Shown piece after piece: positions 1-6,399 of a DNA stretch of 6,399 bases (positions are counted from its first letter, which is position 1; the number at the start of each line of letters is the position of its first letter). Under the pieces are notes generated by a model that saw only the letters and a list, made by a program, of their open reading frames with translations, was not told the DNA's origin and searched no databases. The position numbers and the translations under genes were made by a program. The stretch comes from Alphaproteobacteria bacterium. Lineage in GTDB: Bacteria; Pseudomonadota; Alphaproteobacteria; UBA8366; JADFVY01. The stretch covers positions 1 through 6,399 of the forward strand of contig JAOUMF010000136.1 of NCBI GenBank assembly GCA_029881615.1, in the 5' to 3' direction.

Positions 1-23
1 GCGCCTCGAAATGTGAGTCCGCC

Positions 24-800
24 CTACTCTGCCACGGGCACCGTGTAGTTCAGCGCCAGACGACCGCCATCGACATAAACGATCTCACCGGTCATGTAGC
101 TGGAATCGTCGGATGCTAGGAACACCGCGACCTTGCCGATTTCACTCGGCTCTCCCGCCCGCCCCATCGGGGTGCGCGCCAGCACCTTGTGCATCGCCGC
201 CTTGTCGTTGGCCACGGATTTCAGCATCTCGGTCATGATCGAGCCCGGCCCGATGCCGTTGACCCGGATACCCTTGTCGGCCAGCGCCAACGCCATGGCT
301 TTGGTCAACTGGTTCACGCCGCCCTTGGCGGTGACATAGGGCACGATATTGGGAATCGCGACGACCGAATTGATCGATGACATATTGATGATGGTGCCGC
401 CGCCGCCCTGTTTCACCATCTGGCGCGCGGCAGCCTGGCCGGTCAGGAAAACACCCTTGAGGTTCACCCGCAAAACCGCGTCGAAATCTTCTTCGGATAG
501 TTCCAGGAAGTCGCCGAAATTCACGATGCCCGCATTGGCCACAACGCTGTCGACCCGGCCATAGGCCGCCACCGCGCCATCGATCAGCGCCGTGACCTGG
601 GTCTTGTCGCCCACGTCGCAAGCAATGAAGGAAGCTTCGCCGCCGGTGGCGCGAATCGCCGCCGCCACCGATTCGCCACCCTCGGCGTTCATGTCGGAGA
701 CGACAATTTTCGCCCCTTCCGCCGCCATGCATTCCGCGCAAGCCCGGCCCAGCCCCTGCGCCGCCCCCGTAACCACCGCCACCTTGTCCTTGAGCCGCAT
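24..800 (-). CDS. SDR family NAD-type oxidoreductase (classical short-chain dehydrogenase/reductase)
   Basis: Predicted cytoplasmic NAD(P)(H)-dependent alcohol/ketone oxidoreductase with a single Rossmann fold. From the preferred start at 800 it is 258 residues, the usual length for classical SDRs. An upstream in-frame ATG at 815 would give 263 residues, but that ATG overlaps the GGAGG that sits 8 bases before the ATG at 800, so 800 is preferred. In the longer numbering, the cofactor-binding TGAAQGLG is at 16-23, Asp41 at the end of beta-2 suggests NAD(H), Asp67 follows in CDV, and NAG is at 94-96. The catalytic tetrad is Asn118, Ser147, Tyr160 and Lys164, with the usual 13-residue Ser-Tyr spacing. 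The C-terminus has the YMTGEIVYVDGG-type ending common in FabG-like and sugar or hydroxyacid dehydrogenases. The substrate cannot be read from sequence, and FabG itself is unlikely in this isolated context. It lies downstream of another SDR on the same strand but about 220 bases away, so it may have its own promoter. Confidence 0.93.
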   Translation of the reverse strand: MRLKDKVAVVTGAAQGLGRACAECMAAEGAKIVVSDMNAEGGESVAAAIRATGGEASFIACDVGDKTQVTALIDGAVAAYGRVDSVVANAGIVNFGDFLELSEEDFDAVLRVNLKGVFLTGQAAARQMVKQGGGGTIINMSSINSVVAIPNIVPYVTAKGGVNQLTKAMALALADKGIRVNGIGPGSIMTEMLKSVANDKAAMHKVLARTPMGRAGEPSEIGKVAVFLASDDSSYMTGEIVYVDGGRLALNYTVPVAE

Positions 801-808
801 CACCAGAT

Positions 809-813
809 CCTCC
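809..813 (-). promoter_or_regulatory. Ribosome binding site deciding the start of the first SDR
   Basis: On the minus strand a GGAGG lies 8 bases upstream of the ATG at 798-800. It directly follows the A and T of the alternative ATG at 813-815, which it therefore cannot serve. Upstream of 815 I see no comparable purine-rich motif (the sequence before it reads GATATCCAACA). This favours the shorter protein. Confidence 0.75.
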
Positions 814-815
814 AT

Positions 816-1022
816 TGTTGGATATCAAGCCGCAGGATTGCCACGCCGGACGGCCGGCTACAAGGGGAAGTCCGTAATTTCAACGATTGGCATGACGGAC
901 GACGGCTACAGCCAGACCATGCCCCGCCAGTTTCAAATCGACTGCCTCACCTTGCCAACAACAGGCGCGGAGATACCCGTCGAATCTTGTTGCGAACAGC
1001 GAGAGGTTTTCCATCTACCCCT
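816..1022. other. Intergenic stretch between the two SDR genes
   Basis: About 207 bases without a credible gene. It would hold the leader and perhaps the promoter of the downstream SDR on the minus strand. The best match I find is TTGAAA (plus positions 878-883) with a 17-base spacer to TAGCCG (855-860), which is a weak -10, so it is only a possibility. A short GCCGG/CCGGC stem with a 4-base loop lies near 845-858 but has no T-tract on either side, so it is not a convincing terminator. Small ORFs crossing this stretch are out-of-frame extensions over neighbouring genes and have no ribosome binding site. Confidence 0.5.
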
Positions 1023-1736
1023 TCATTCATATGGCGCATGGGCGCTTTCGGGAATTTCCAGGGAGCCGGATTTCGCATCGAGAAAAAGCCTGTCGACGAT
1101 GTAATCCACGGCGCCTTTGGCCCAGACATCGGGAGACCGGAACTGTTCATGCGATTCGGGCAAACAGGACACCAACATGTCGGTATTGACGCCACCGCCT
1201 GGATCGAGCGCCACGGCCGCAACCGGCGACTGCTTGTCGGCCAGATCGAGGGCCAGGCTGCCCATGAGACCTTCGACCGCGAATTTGCCGGCGCAATAGG
1301 GCCCAAGGCCGGCGCTGGCGGAACGCCCCCACCCCGAACTCATGCCGATAAACAACCCCTTCCGCGCAGCAATCATGCCCGGAAGAAAGGCTTTTATCGT
1401 GTTGACCACGCCGAGAAGGTTAACATCAAGGGCCCTACGCCAAGTCGGGCCGGGAATCTCCCAAACAGGTGCCCGTTCATTGATGACGCCAGCGTTCGCG
1501 ACGACAATATCGACGCCTCCGCTTTCGAATGCATCGCGGGCGAACCCCTCCAACTGCTCGGGATCGGTTACATCAGCCGCCAGAAACCGATGCGGGGCAC
1601 CGTATTTCGCCCGCAGTTCTTCGACGTCGGTTTCGGACCGGACAGCGCCGTGAACGGTAATACCGCGCGAAGCGAACTCGTTGACCAAGGCGCGCCCCAA
1701 CCCCCTAGCCGCCCCAGTTACAACAACATTCCTCAT
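1023..1736 (-). CDS. SDR family oxidoreductase, short form, next to the acyl-CoA ligase
   Basis: A second classical SDR, 237 residues, predicted cytoplasmic. The glycine motif TGAARGLG is at 7-14, Asp55 in ADV, NAG at 81-83, Asn106 in the DVN context, Ser134, Tyr147 and Lys151 (YCAGK), so the full catalytic tetrad is present. Position 33 at the end of beta-2 is Arg (AVRS) with no acidic residue at the usual spot. With Arg11 this suggests NADP(H) by family rules. The Pro-Gly loop after beta-6 reads DPGGGVNTDM. Unlike the other SDR in this window it has no C-terminal VDGG segment and ends in a short acidic tail, so it is not FabG-like. Its ATG lies 18 bases after the ligase stop codon, and a GGGA overlaps that stop about 15 bases before the ATG. 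This is a weak site that suggests co-transcription and possibly translational coupling. The substrate is unknown. It shares only the SDR signature motifs with the other SDR, so it does not look like a recent duplicate. Confidence 0.92.
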   Translation of the reverse strand: MRNVVVTGAARGLGRALVNEFASRGITVHGAVRSETDVEELRAKYGAPHRFLAADVTDPEQLEGFARDAFESGGVDIVVANAGVINERAPVWEIPGPTWRRALDVNLLGVVNTIKAFLPGMIAARKGLFIGMSSGWGRSASAGLGPYCAGKFAVEGLMGSLALDLADKQSPVAAVALDPGGGVNTDMLVSCLPESHEQFRSPDVWAKGAVDYIVDRLFLDAKSGSLEIPESAHAPYE

Positions 1737-1754
1737 CGCTTTTATGCTACTTCC

Positions 1755-3650
1755 CTACTTCGCGTAGCCCACGCCCTTCAGCGCGTCCTTGATCTCGCCC
1801 AGGATTGCCGGGTCGTCGATCGTGGCCGGGGCCTTGTAGTCCTCGGAATCCGCGATCTTCTTCATGGTGCCGCGCAGTATCTTGCCGGATCGCGTCTTGG
1901 GCAGGCGCGGGACCACCGTGGCGGTCTTGAAAGCGGCGACGGGACCGATCTTTTCGCGGACCATGCGCACGACGTCCTTGACGATTTCGTCACCTGTTTT
2001 CTCGGCGCCGGACCGCAACACCAGGAACCCCAGTGGCAGTTCGCCCTTGAGCTGGTCGGCAACGCCGATCACCGCGCATTCGGCGACATCAGGGTGATGG
2101 GCCAGCACTTCCTCCATACCGCCCGTCGACAGGCGATGGCCAGCCACGTTGATGATGTCGTCGGTGCGGGCCATGATGAAGATATAGCCGTCCTCGTCGA
2201 TATAGCCGGCGTCGCCGGTGGCGTAATAGCCGGGGAATTCGGCCAGATATGAGTCGATATAGCGCTGGTCGGCATTCCACAGGGTCGGCAGGCAGCTTGG
2301 CGGCAACGGCAGCTTGATGGCGATCGCCCCCATCTCGCCGCGCGGCAAGGGATGGCCCGCGGTATCCAGGATCTGCACGTCATAGCCCGGCACGGCGCGC
2401 GAAGACGAACCCGCCTTGATCGGCAATTGTTCGATGCCCCAGCAGTTGGCGCCGATGGCCCAGCCGGTCTCTGTCTGCCACCAGTGATCGATCACCGGCA
2501 CGCCGAGCTTGTCCTCGGCCCAGTGCAGGGTATCGGGATCGGTGCGCTCACCCGCCAGGAACAGGGCGCGAAAATGGCTCATATCGTATTGTTTCAGCAG
2601 GTCCGCGTCCGGATCGTCACGCTTGATGGCGCGGAAAGCGGTTGGTGCGGTGAACATGGTCCCCACCTTGTGTTCCGAAATCACCCGCCAGAACGCACCG
2701 GCATCCGGCGTGCCCACCGGTTTGCCCTCATAGACGATGGTGGTGCAGCCATGCAGCAGCGGCGCGTAACATATGTAGGAATGACCAACCACCCAGCCGA
2801 CGTCGGAAGCCGCCCAGTAAACCTCGCCCGGATCGACATTATAGATGTTCTTCATCGACCATTTCAGCGCCACCATATGGCCGCCATTGTCGCGCACGAT
2901 GCCCTTGGGCTGGCCGGTGGTGCCCGACGTATAGAGAATATAGAGCGGGTCCGTGGCGGCCACGGGAACGCATTCGGCGGGTTCAGCCGTTTTCATGGCC
3001 TCTTCCCAGTCGACGTCACGGCCGGGGATCAGGTCGCAGGTCTGCTGTTCGCGCTGCAGAATGACGCAATGTTTTACCGAATTGCCGGCGAGCGATATCG
3101 CCTCGTCCAGCATCGGCTTATAGGCGATGACCCGGCCCGGTTCGATACCGCAGGACGCGCTGACGATGACCTTCGGGTCGGCGTCCTTGATGCGGGTCGC
3201 CAGTTCGTTCGGGGCGAAACCGCCGAACACCACGGAATGAACGGCGCCGATGCGCGCGCAGGCCAGCATGGCGATAACCGCCTGGGGCACCATCGGCATA
3301 TAGAGAATGACACGGTCGCCCTTCCCTACCCCCAGCCCCCGCAGCACGCCGCCGAAGCGGGATACCTCGTCCTTCAGTTCCGCATAGGTGATGGTGCGCT
3401 TGGCGCCGGTAACCGGGCTGTCATAGATGATCGCGGCCTGGTCGGCGCGCCCGCGCTCCACATGGCGATCCACCGCATTATAGCAGGTGTTGACGATACC
3501 GCCGGCGAACCAGCGGTAAAAGGGCTTGTTCGAATCGTCGAGAACCCTGTCCCATTTCTCGATCCAGTCGATCCCTTCGGCTGCTTCGGCCCAGAAACCC
3601 TCTGGATCGGCGAGCGAACGGTTGTAGATATCGTCGAAACGGCTGGTCAT
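1755..3650 (-). CDS. prpE: Propionyl-CoA synthetase (propionate--CoA ligase, PrpE/ACSS3-type)
   Basis: AMP-forming acyl-CoA ligase making propionyl-CoA from propionate, ATP and CoA through an acyl-adenylate; family members often also take acetate. It has 631 residues from the preferred start, matching the PrpE family. The N-terminal acetyl-CoA synthetase cap segment (about 4-60) is followed by YDSPVTG at 76-82, the phosphate loop YTSGTTGQPKG at 240-250 and RDNGGH at 253-258. True acetyl-CoA synthetases usually have HTTGGY at that last position, so this favours PrpE. WWQTETGW is at 390-397 (the tryptophans keep the acyl pocket small), ATGD ends at Asp480, and the hinge region RTDDIINVAGHR is at 495-506. 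PKTRSGK at 584-590 ends in the catalytic lysine (Lys590), the residue that is reversibly acetylated or propionylated in this family. Three ATGs in a row occur at 3656, 3653 and 3650. GAGGAGG lies 7 bases before the last, hence the choice. It is the first gene of a likely two-gene unit with the SDR 18 bases downstream. Acetyl-CoA synthetase activity is the main alternative. Confidence 0.93.
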   Translation of the reverse strand: MTSRFDDIYNRSLADPEGFWAEAAEGIDWIEKWDRVLDDSNKPFYRWFAGGIVNTCYNAVDRHVERGRADQAAIIYDSPVTGAKRTITYAELKDEVSRFGGVLRGLGVGKGDRVILYMPMVPQAVIAMLACARIGAVHSVVFGGFAPNELATRIKDADPKVIVSASCGIEPGRVIAYKPMLDEAISLAGNSVKHCVILQREQQTCDLIPGRDVDWEEAMKTAEPAECVPVAATDPLYILYTSGTTGQPKGIVRDNGGHMVALKWSMKNIYNVDPGEVYWAASDVGWVVGHSYICYAPLLHGCTTIVYEGKPVGTPDAGAFWRVISEHKVGTMFTAPTAFRAIKRDDPDADLLKQYDMSHFRALFLAGERTDPDTLHWAEDKLGVPVIDHWWQTETGWAIGANCWGIEQLPIKAGSSSRAVPGYDVQILDTAGHPLPRGEMGAIAIKLPLPPSCLPTLWNADQRYIDSYLAEFPGYYATGDAGYIDEDGYIFIMARTDDIINVAGHRLSTGGMEEVLAHHPDVAECAVIGVADQLKGELPLGFLVLRSGAEKTGDEIVKDVVRMVREKIGPVAAFKTATVVPRLPKTRSGKILRGTMKKIADSEDYKAPATIDDPAILGEIKDALKGVGYAK

Positions 3651-3657
3651 CATCATG

Positions 3658-3664
3658 CCTCCTC
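3658..3664 (-). promoter_or_regulatory. Ribosome binding site of the propionyl-CoA synthetase gene
   Basis: GAGGAGG on the minus strand is a near-perfect Shine-Dalgarno sequence. Its spacing is 1 base to the ATG at 3656, 4 to that at 3653 and 7 to that at 3650. The last spacing is within the normal range, so translation most likely begins at 3650, although initiation at 3653 cannot be excluded. Confidence 0.75.
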
Positions 3665-3973
3665 AAACATCGGGGAAGGTTTGCCCGCCCCTGGCGTCCC
3701 ATGTTCATTGTTCCGGCGATTGCAACCGATGCGAAACAGCAGCCCTCGTCACTCGCCGTTATCCTTGTCGTCGCGAACCCTTGTTGTCGCAGAATCCCGG
3801 CTTTCGCCGCAAGTGCATTTTCGCCGCGCCTCCCGATTGGCATCCCGATGCTGCCCGATCGGCGCGCGCCGGGCAATAACGCAAACGTGACAAGCGCTAA
3901 CGCGCCCCGCATGGCATAAAGGCATCATACTTCTTTCGATAATAACGACCGAACATTCAGACAGACGCCTAAC

Positions 3974-3994
3974 TGCGACAAATCAGTTTGTGCA
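3974..3994. repeat. Imperfect inverted repeat, possible operator
   Basis: The sequence TGC-G-ACAAA, a TCAG spacer, then TTTGT-GCA forms two 8-base complementary arms with one unpaired G at 3977. It lies in the divergent region about 310 bases upstream of the ligase start and 234 bases upstream of the chemoreceptor start. The symmetry is seen directly. A role as a protein binding site, perhaps for a regulator of either gene, is inference, and I do not recognise a known regulator consensus. Confidence 0.35.
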
Positions 3995-4063
3995 TTACTC
4001 ACCAGGAAGCCGACTGCGATGGCCACACCTGACCAAGGTTATATTTTCACCACGACTCATTAT

Positions 4064-4091
4064 TTAACAATGCATTAAGTGATAACATACT
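4064..4091 (+). promoter_or_regulatory. Candidate sigma-70-type promoter for the chemoreceptor gene
   Basis: TTAACA at 4064-4069 matches the -35 consensus at five of six bases. After a 16-base spacer, CATACT at 4086-4091 matches the -10 consensus at four of six. It sits in the AT-rich core, which is where a promoter is expected, and would give a leader of roughly 130 bases. Chance matches are frequent in AT-rich DNA, so this is only a candidate. A competing flagellar-type candidate is at 4101-4108. Confidence 0.3.
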
Positions 4092-4093
4092 AA

Positions 4094-4106
4094 ATTGGCC
4101 GCCAAT
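4094..4106. repeat. Perfect short inverted repeat ATTGGC-C-GCCAAT
   Basis: Two 6-base arms separated by one base, lying directly downstream of the candidate -10 at 4086-4091. A regulator bound here could block or modulate chemoreceptor transcription. The right arm also forms most of GCCAATAA (4101-4108), which differs from the sigma-28 -10 consensus GCCGATAA by one base. The symmetry is certain, the function is not. Confidence 0.3.
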
Positions 4107-4210
4107 AAATATACAAAATGAACAGGCGGTTCGAATATTGAGTTTATCGGGTTAGACGGCACGCCATACATGCCGCGATGTCCAGCAGGGCGGGACACCC
4201 CGACTATTTG

Positions 4211-4217
4211 AAGGAGG
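4211..4217 (+). promoter_or_regulatory. Ribosome binding site of the chemoreceptor gene
   Basis: AAGGAGG ends 10 bases before the ATG at 4228, a slightly long but workable spacing. A second AAGGAG at 4221-4226 is only one base from the ATG, and a third lies inside the coding region at 4239-4244. CTCCT at 4234-4238 could pair with either upstream copy, so access of the ribosome might be structure-dependent. Confidence 0.7.
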
Positions 4218-4227
4218 GATAAGGAGT

Positions 4228-6378
4228 ATGGCGCTCCTAAGGAGCTTTCTGCGTAAGGCAGCCAGTGTAGAGTATATCCTGGTCGCGATGCTGGCCGTAC
4301 TGACGGTCATTATCCTGTACTATACGCTCGGCCTGACCGTTGCCGCCTATAACAATCGCGAAAATGCCAGCGCCGCGGCCTGGAGCAACGGCGCGGCCGA
4401 CCTGGTGCTGGAAGCATCCACCGCGCTGGCCGGCGAACGGGAAAGTACCGAAATCGCCCTGGGCCTGGGCGAATTCAACGGCGTAATACGGCCATCCATG
4501 CTGCCTGAAATCAAAAGGCGGCGCCAGGAAGCCGAACAAGCGTTCGAGCGGCTTAACGCATACGCCCTTCAGGATTATGCGGCCGCGGGCATCGAGACCC
4601 GACTGACCGATATCAAACAGCGCTATATCCAACTGAAGGACATGCAGAAGCTGGTTGATACGGCCATTTCCAAGGGCGGAACCCTTACGGAAAAACAGCT
4701 TGCGGCCAACTGGTCGAACAGCATTGCCAACATTCTCGACAGTCTGCAGAAATTCAGCTCGGTGGCGGCCTTCCGCGCGGATACGCGCCTGGACATGGGC
4801 CACCCCTTTTCCTGGATCCAGGCCAACGCGGATTTGAAACAGGCAGCCTGGAGCATCGAGGAATTCACCGCGCTGGAACGCACCGAAATCTTCGGCGCAT
4901 TGATCGACAATACCGGGTTCAGCAAAGAGCGCGTGCGGCTGATTGCCCTGTGCGAGGGGCGTATCGCCGAAAGCTGGAAACGCCTGCGGTCCTATGCCGC
5001 CCATCCCGACGCCGACCAGGCAATCGTCTCGGCCATAGCGCAAGCGGAACAGGCCTATTTCGGTGAGTTCACCGAGCTGCGCGCCAAGATCATAAAAGTC
5101 GGCATGGGATACGGTGGTTATCCCGTCAGCGCGGAAGAATGGCGAAAACAGTCCGTGGCCGCCGGCCTGGCACTGCGCGACCTGACCGCCAAGGCCAGCC
5201 TTGTTTCAGCCAGGCTCGCCAACGGCGCTGTCGCCAGGGGCAACAGAAACATAGACGTCGACATCGCCTTGTTGGTGGTTGGGGGATTAAGCTGCCTTAT
5301 ATCGTTCTGGGTCGTTATCGGCAGGGTCAGCCGGCCCCTGCGGAAGATTACCGCCGCGATGAGTCGCGTGGCAGCAGGCCACGCCAACACGGAAGTCCCC
5401 TCGCTCGGTCGCATCGACGAGCTTGGCGATCTCGCCCGGGCACTGTCTGTTTTCAAGGACAACGTGCTTGAAAAAGAACGCCTGCAAATCGAACAGGAGG
5501 CGACCAAACGGCAGGCCGACGAAGAAAAGCGCAACGCCCTGCTGGAACTGGCGAACCGTTTCGAGAAACAGGTTCACTCGCTCGCACGGGAAGTCACCAA
5601 CGCGGCCACCAACATGCAGGAAGCCGCTCAACGCATGTCTTCGGTAGCCGAAGAGGGAAACCGGCAATCGGTCACCGTATCCGCGGCCTCGGAAGAAGCC
5701 AGCGTCAATGTGCAGAACGTCGCCGCGGCCACCGAACAGCTGGACGCTTCGATCGGCGAAATCGGCCGGCAGGCGGAACTTTCAACCAGCATTGCAAACC
5801 GTGCCGTCGAACAGGCGCGCGCCACATCGCAAGCGGTCACGGGCCTGACCGATAGCGCCCAGAAAATTGGCGATATCGTCAGCATCATTAATGAAATCGC
5901 GGGCCAGACGAACCTTCTGGCGCTGAACGCCACAATCGAAGCCGCCCGCGCCGGCGAGGCCGGGAAGGGATTCGCCGTGGTCGCGCAGGAGGTAAAAAAC
6001 CTGGCCAATCAGACAGCCAGGGCAACCGAGGACATCGCCGCCCAGGTAACCGCGATCCAGAACGAAACCCGTGATACCGCAGATGCAATCGGGGGCGTCC
6101 TGGACATCATGGACGAAATCAGCGGGATATCGACGACCATTGCGTCGGCGGTCGAGGAACAGACGGCGCAAACCGGCGAAATCGCCCGCGGCGTTCAGCA
6201 GGCGGCGGCGGGAACCCAAAGCGTTACCGAAACCATCGGCGAGGTGGCCAAGGCGGCCGGCGAAACCGGCGAGGCCGCCGAACAGGTTCTGAACGCCTCG
6301 GAACATCTGAACCGGCAAGCCGACATGTTGAGCGACGAGGTCGGCCGGTTCCTGCAAGGCATTCGTAGCGGTCAGTAA
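4228..6378 (+). CDS. Methyl-accepting chemotaxis protein with NIT-like helical sensor domain
   Basis: Inner-membrane chemoreceptor, 716 residues, that would signal to CheA/CheW. Order: short basic N-terminus, transmembrane segment 1 at about 14-41, periplasmic sensor about 42-342, transmembrane segment 2 about 344-364, HAMP about 365-418 (RPL at 369-371, DELG at 397-400), a charged linker helix about 411-445, then the MCP signalling domain about 446-710. The hairpin tip contains [20 protein letters not shown] (555-574), followed by [15 protein letters not shown] (575-589), the most conserved part of the family. Likely methylation helices contain EE at 489-490, EQ at 503-504 and EEQ at 643-645. 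The C-terminus (GIRSGQ) has no NWETF-like CheR/CheB tether. The sensor is predicted all-helical and resembles NIT (nitrate/nitrite-sensing) domains by its ER-rich helices and a WRKQ segment near the end, with two similar halves. The ligand is not determined. The start is supported by AAGGAGG 10 bases upstream. No complete gene follows in the remaining 21 bases. Confidence 0.95.
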   Translation: MALLRSFLRKAASVEYILVAMLAVLTVIILYYTLGLTVAAYNNRENASAAAWSNGAADLVLEASTALAGERESTEIALGLGEFNGVIRPSMLPEIKRRRQEAEQAFERLNAYALQDYAAAGIETRLTDIKQRYIQLKDMQKLVDTAISKGGTLTEKQLAANWSNSIANILDSLQKFSSVAAFRADTRLDMGHPFSWIQANADLKQAAWSIEEFTALERTEIFGALIDNTGFSKERVRLIALCEGRIAESWKRLRSYAAHPDADQAIVSAIAQAEQAYFGEFTELRAKIIKVGMGYGGYPVSAEEWRKQSVAAGLALRDLTAKASLVSARLANGAVARGNRNIDVDIALLVVGGLSCLISFWVVIGRVSRPLRKITAAMSRVAAGHANTEVPSLGRIDELGDLARALSVFKDNVLEKERLQIEQEATKRQADEEKRNALLELANRFEKQVHSLAREVTNAATNMQEAAQRMSSVAEEGNRQSVTVSAASEEASVNVQNVAAATEQLDASIGEIGRQAELSTSIANRAVEQARATSQAVTGLTDSAQKIGDIVSIINEIAGQTNLLALNATIEAARAGEAGKGFAVVAQEVKNLANQTARATEDIAAQVTAIQNETRDTADAIGGVLDIMDEISGISTTIASAVEEQTAQTGEIARGVQQAAAGTQSVTETIGEVAKAAGETGEAAEQVLNASEHLNRQADMLSDEVGRFLQGIRSGQ

Positions 6379-6399
6379 ACGTCAGAATCTCGCGCAGAG

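Larger units (their letters stand above)
3665..4210. other. Divergent intergenic regulatory region with AT-rich core
   Basis: About 550 bases between the start regions of the ligase (minus) and the chemoreceptor (plus), so promoters for both must lie here or just outside. The half nearest the ligase is GC-rich and carries short imperfect direct repeats (3763-3827) and three CCCGAT copies (3832, 3844, 3854). The half nearest the chemoreceptor is AT-rich: by count, 4021-4080 has 23 G/C of 60 and 4081-4140 has 21 of 60. Inverted repeats lie at 3974-3994 and 4094-4106. ORFs of up to about 144 codons run through 3655-3919 on both strands, but they have no ribosome binding site and no recognisable domain, so I do not call them genes. 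No RNA gene or terminator is visible. Confidence 0.7.

Noticed and set aside
844..860. GC-rich GCCGG/CCGGC hairpin between the SDR genes as a terminator
   Set aside because: The stem is 5 bases with no T-run on either strand, and it is close to the start of the downstream SDR rather than just after a stop codon.
987..2252. Plus-strand open frame of 421 codons opposite the second SDR and the 3' end of the ligase gene
   Set aside because: It lies antisense to two genes with intact catalytic motifs, has no ribosome binding site, and its protein has no recognisable domain and a low-complexity His/Arg/Gly-rich look. Long antisense frames are expected in GC-rich DNA.
2352..3890. Plus-strand open frame of 512 codons opposite the ligase gene
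   Set aside because: Same reasoning: it mirrors the ligase codon structure, is rich in His, Arg and Gly, and has no family motif. It runs past the ligase start only because that stretch happens to lack stops.
3478..3912. Minus-strand 144-codon frame overlapping the ligase start
   Set aside because: Most of it is the ligase N-terminal region in another frame. Its upstream part has no ribosome site, and the N-terminal hydrophobic stretch is too short and irregular to support a secreted protein.
3701..3919. 72-codon plus-strand frame in the divergent region
   Set aside because: There is no Shine-Dalgarno sequence before its ATG and no recognisable domain, and overlapping frames exist on both strands, as expected for non-coding GC-rich DNA.
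4159..4176. GGCACG-rich segment resembling a sigma-54 promoter
   Set aside because: The GG to GC spacing is 12 bases, not the required 10, and the TTGC element is missing.
4179..4197. TGTCC/GGACA hairpin in the chemoreceptor leader
   Set aside because: Only a 5-base stem with a 9-base loop and no T-tract or known RNA motif. This is not enough to call a riboswitch or attenuator.
4237..5043. Minus-strand 268-codon frame opposite the chemoreceptor sensor region
   Set aside because: It is antisense to a well-supported receptor gene, has no motif, and looks like a composition-driven shadow.

Overview
The window looks like chromosomal DNA from a GC-rich alphaproteobacterium, probably of Rhodospirillales type. 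This is inferred from the GC-rich coding sequence, strong Shine-Dalgarno sequences and the style of the chemoreceptor (NIT-like helical sensor, charged linker after HAMP, short C-terminus). It is not proven by any marker gene. I see four protein genes and no tRNA, rRNA, CRISPR array, insertion sequence or phage gene.

Layout. Three genes lie on the minus strand and are read from right to left. First is a propionyl-CoA synthetase (PrpE/ACSS3-type acyl-CoA ligase; 1755-3650). It is followed after 18 bases by a classical short-chain dehydrogenase/reductase (SDR; 1023-1736). After a gap of about 210 bases comes a second, NAD-type SDR (24-800). A divergent intergenic region of about 560 bases (3665-4227), with a strikingly AT-rich core, separates this cluster from a plus-strand gene for a 716-residue transmembrane methyl-accepting chemotaxis protein (4228-6378).

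How the genes may work together. The ligase would convert propionate (possibly also acetate or another short acid) and CoA to the acyl-CoA. The tightly spaced SDR is probably co-transcribed and acts on a carbonyl or hydroxyl compound that cannot be named from sequence. The downstream SDR may be a separate unit or the operon's third gene. The chemoreceptor senses an unknown ligand through a periplasmic all-helical domain with an internal duplication. Being divergent from a carbon-use cluster, it might share regulation with it, but nothing in the sequence proves that.

No clearly undescribed system is present. The most noteworthy points are the duplicated NIT-like sensor module of the chemoreceptor, the three AAGGAG motifs with a possible start-codon hairpin at its 5' end, and the repeat-bearing divergent regulatory region.
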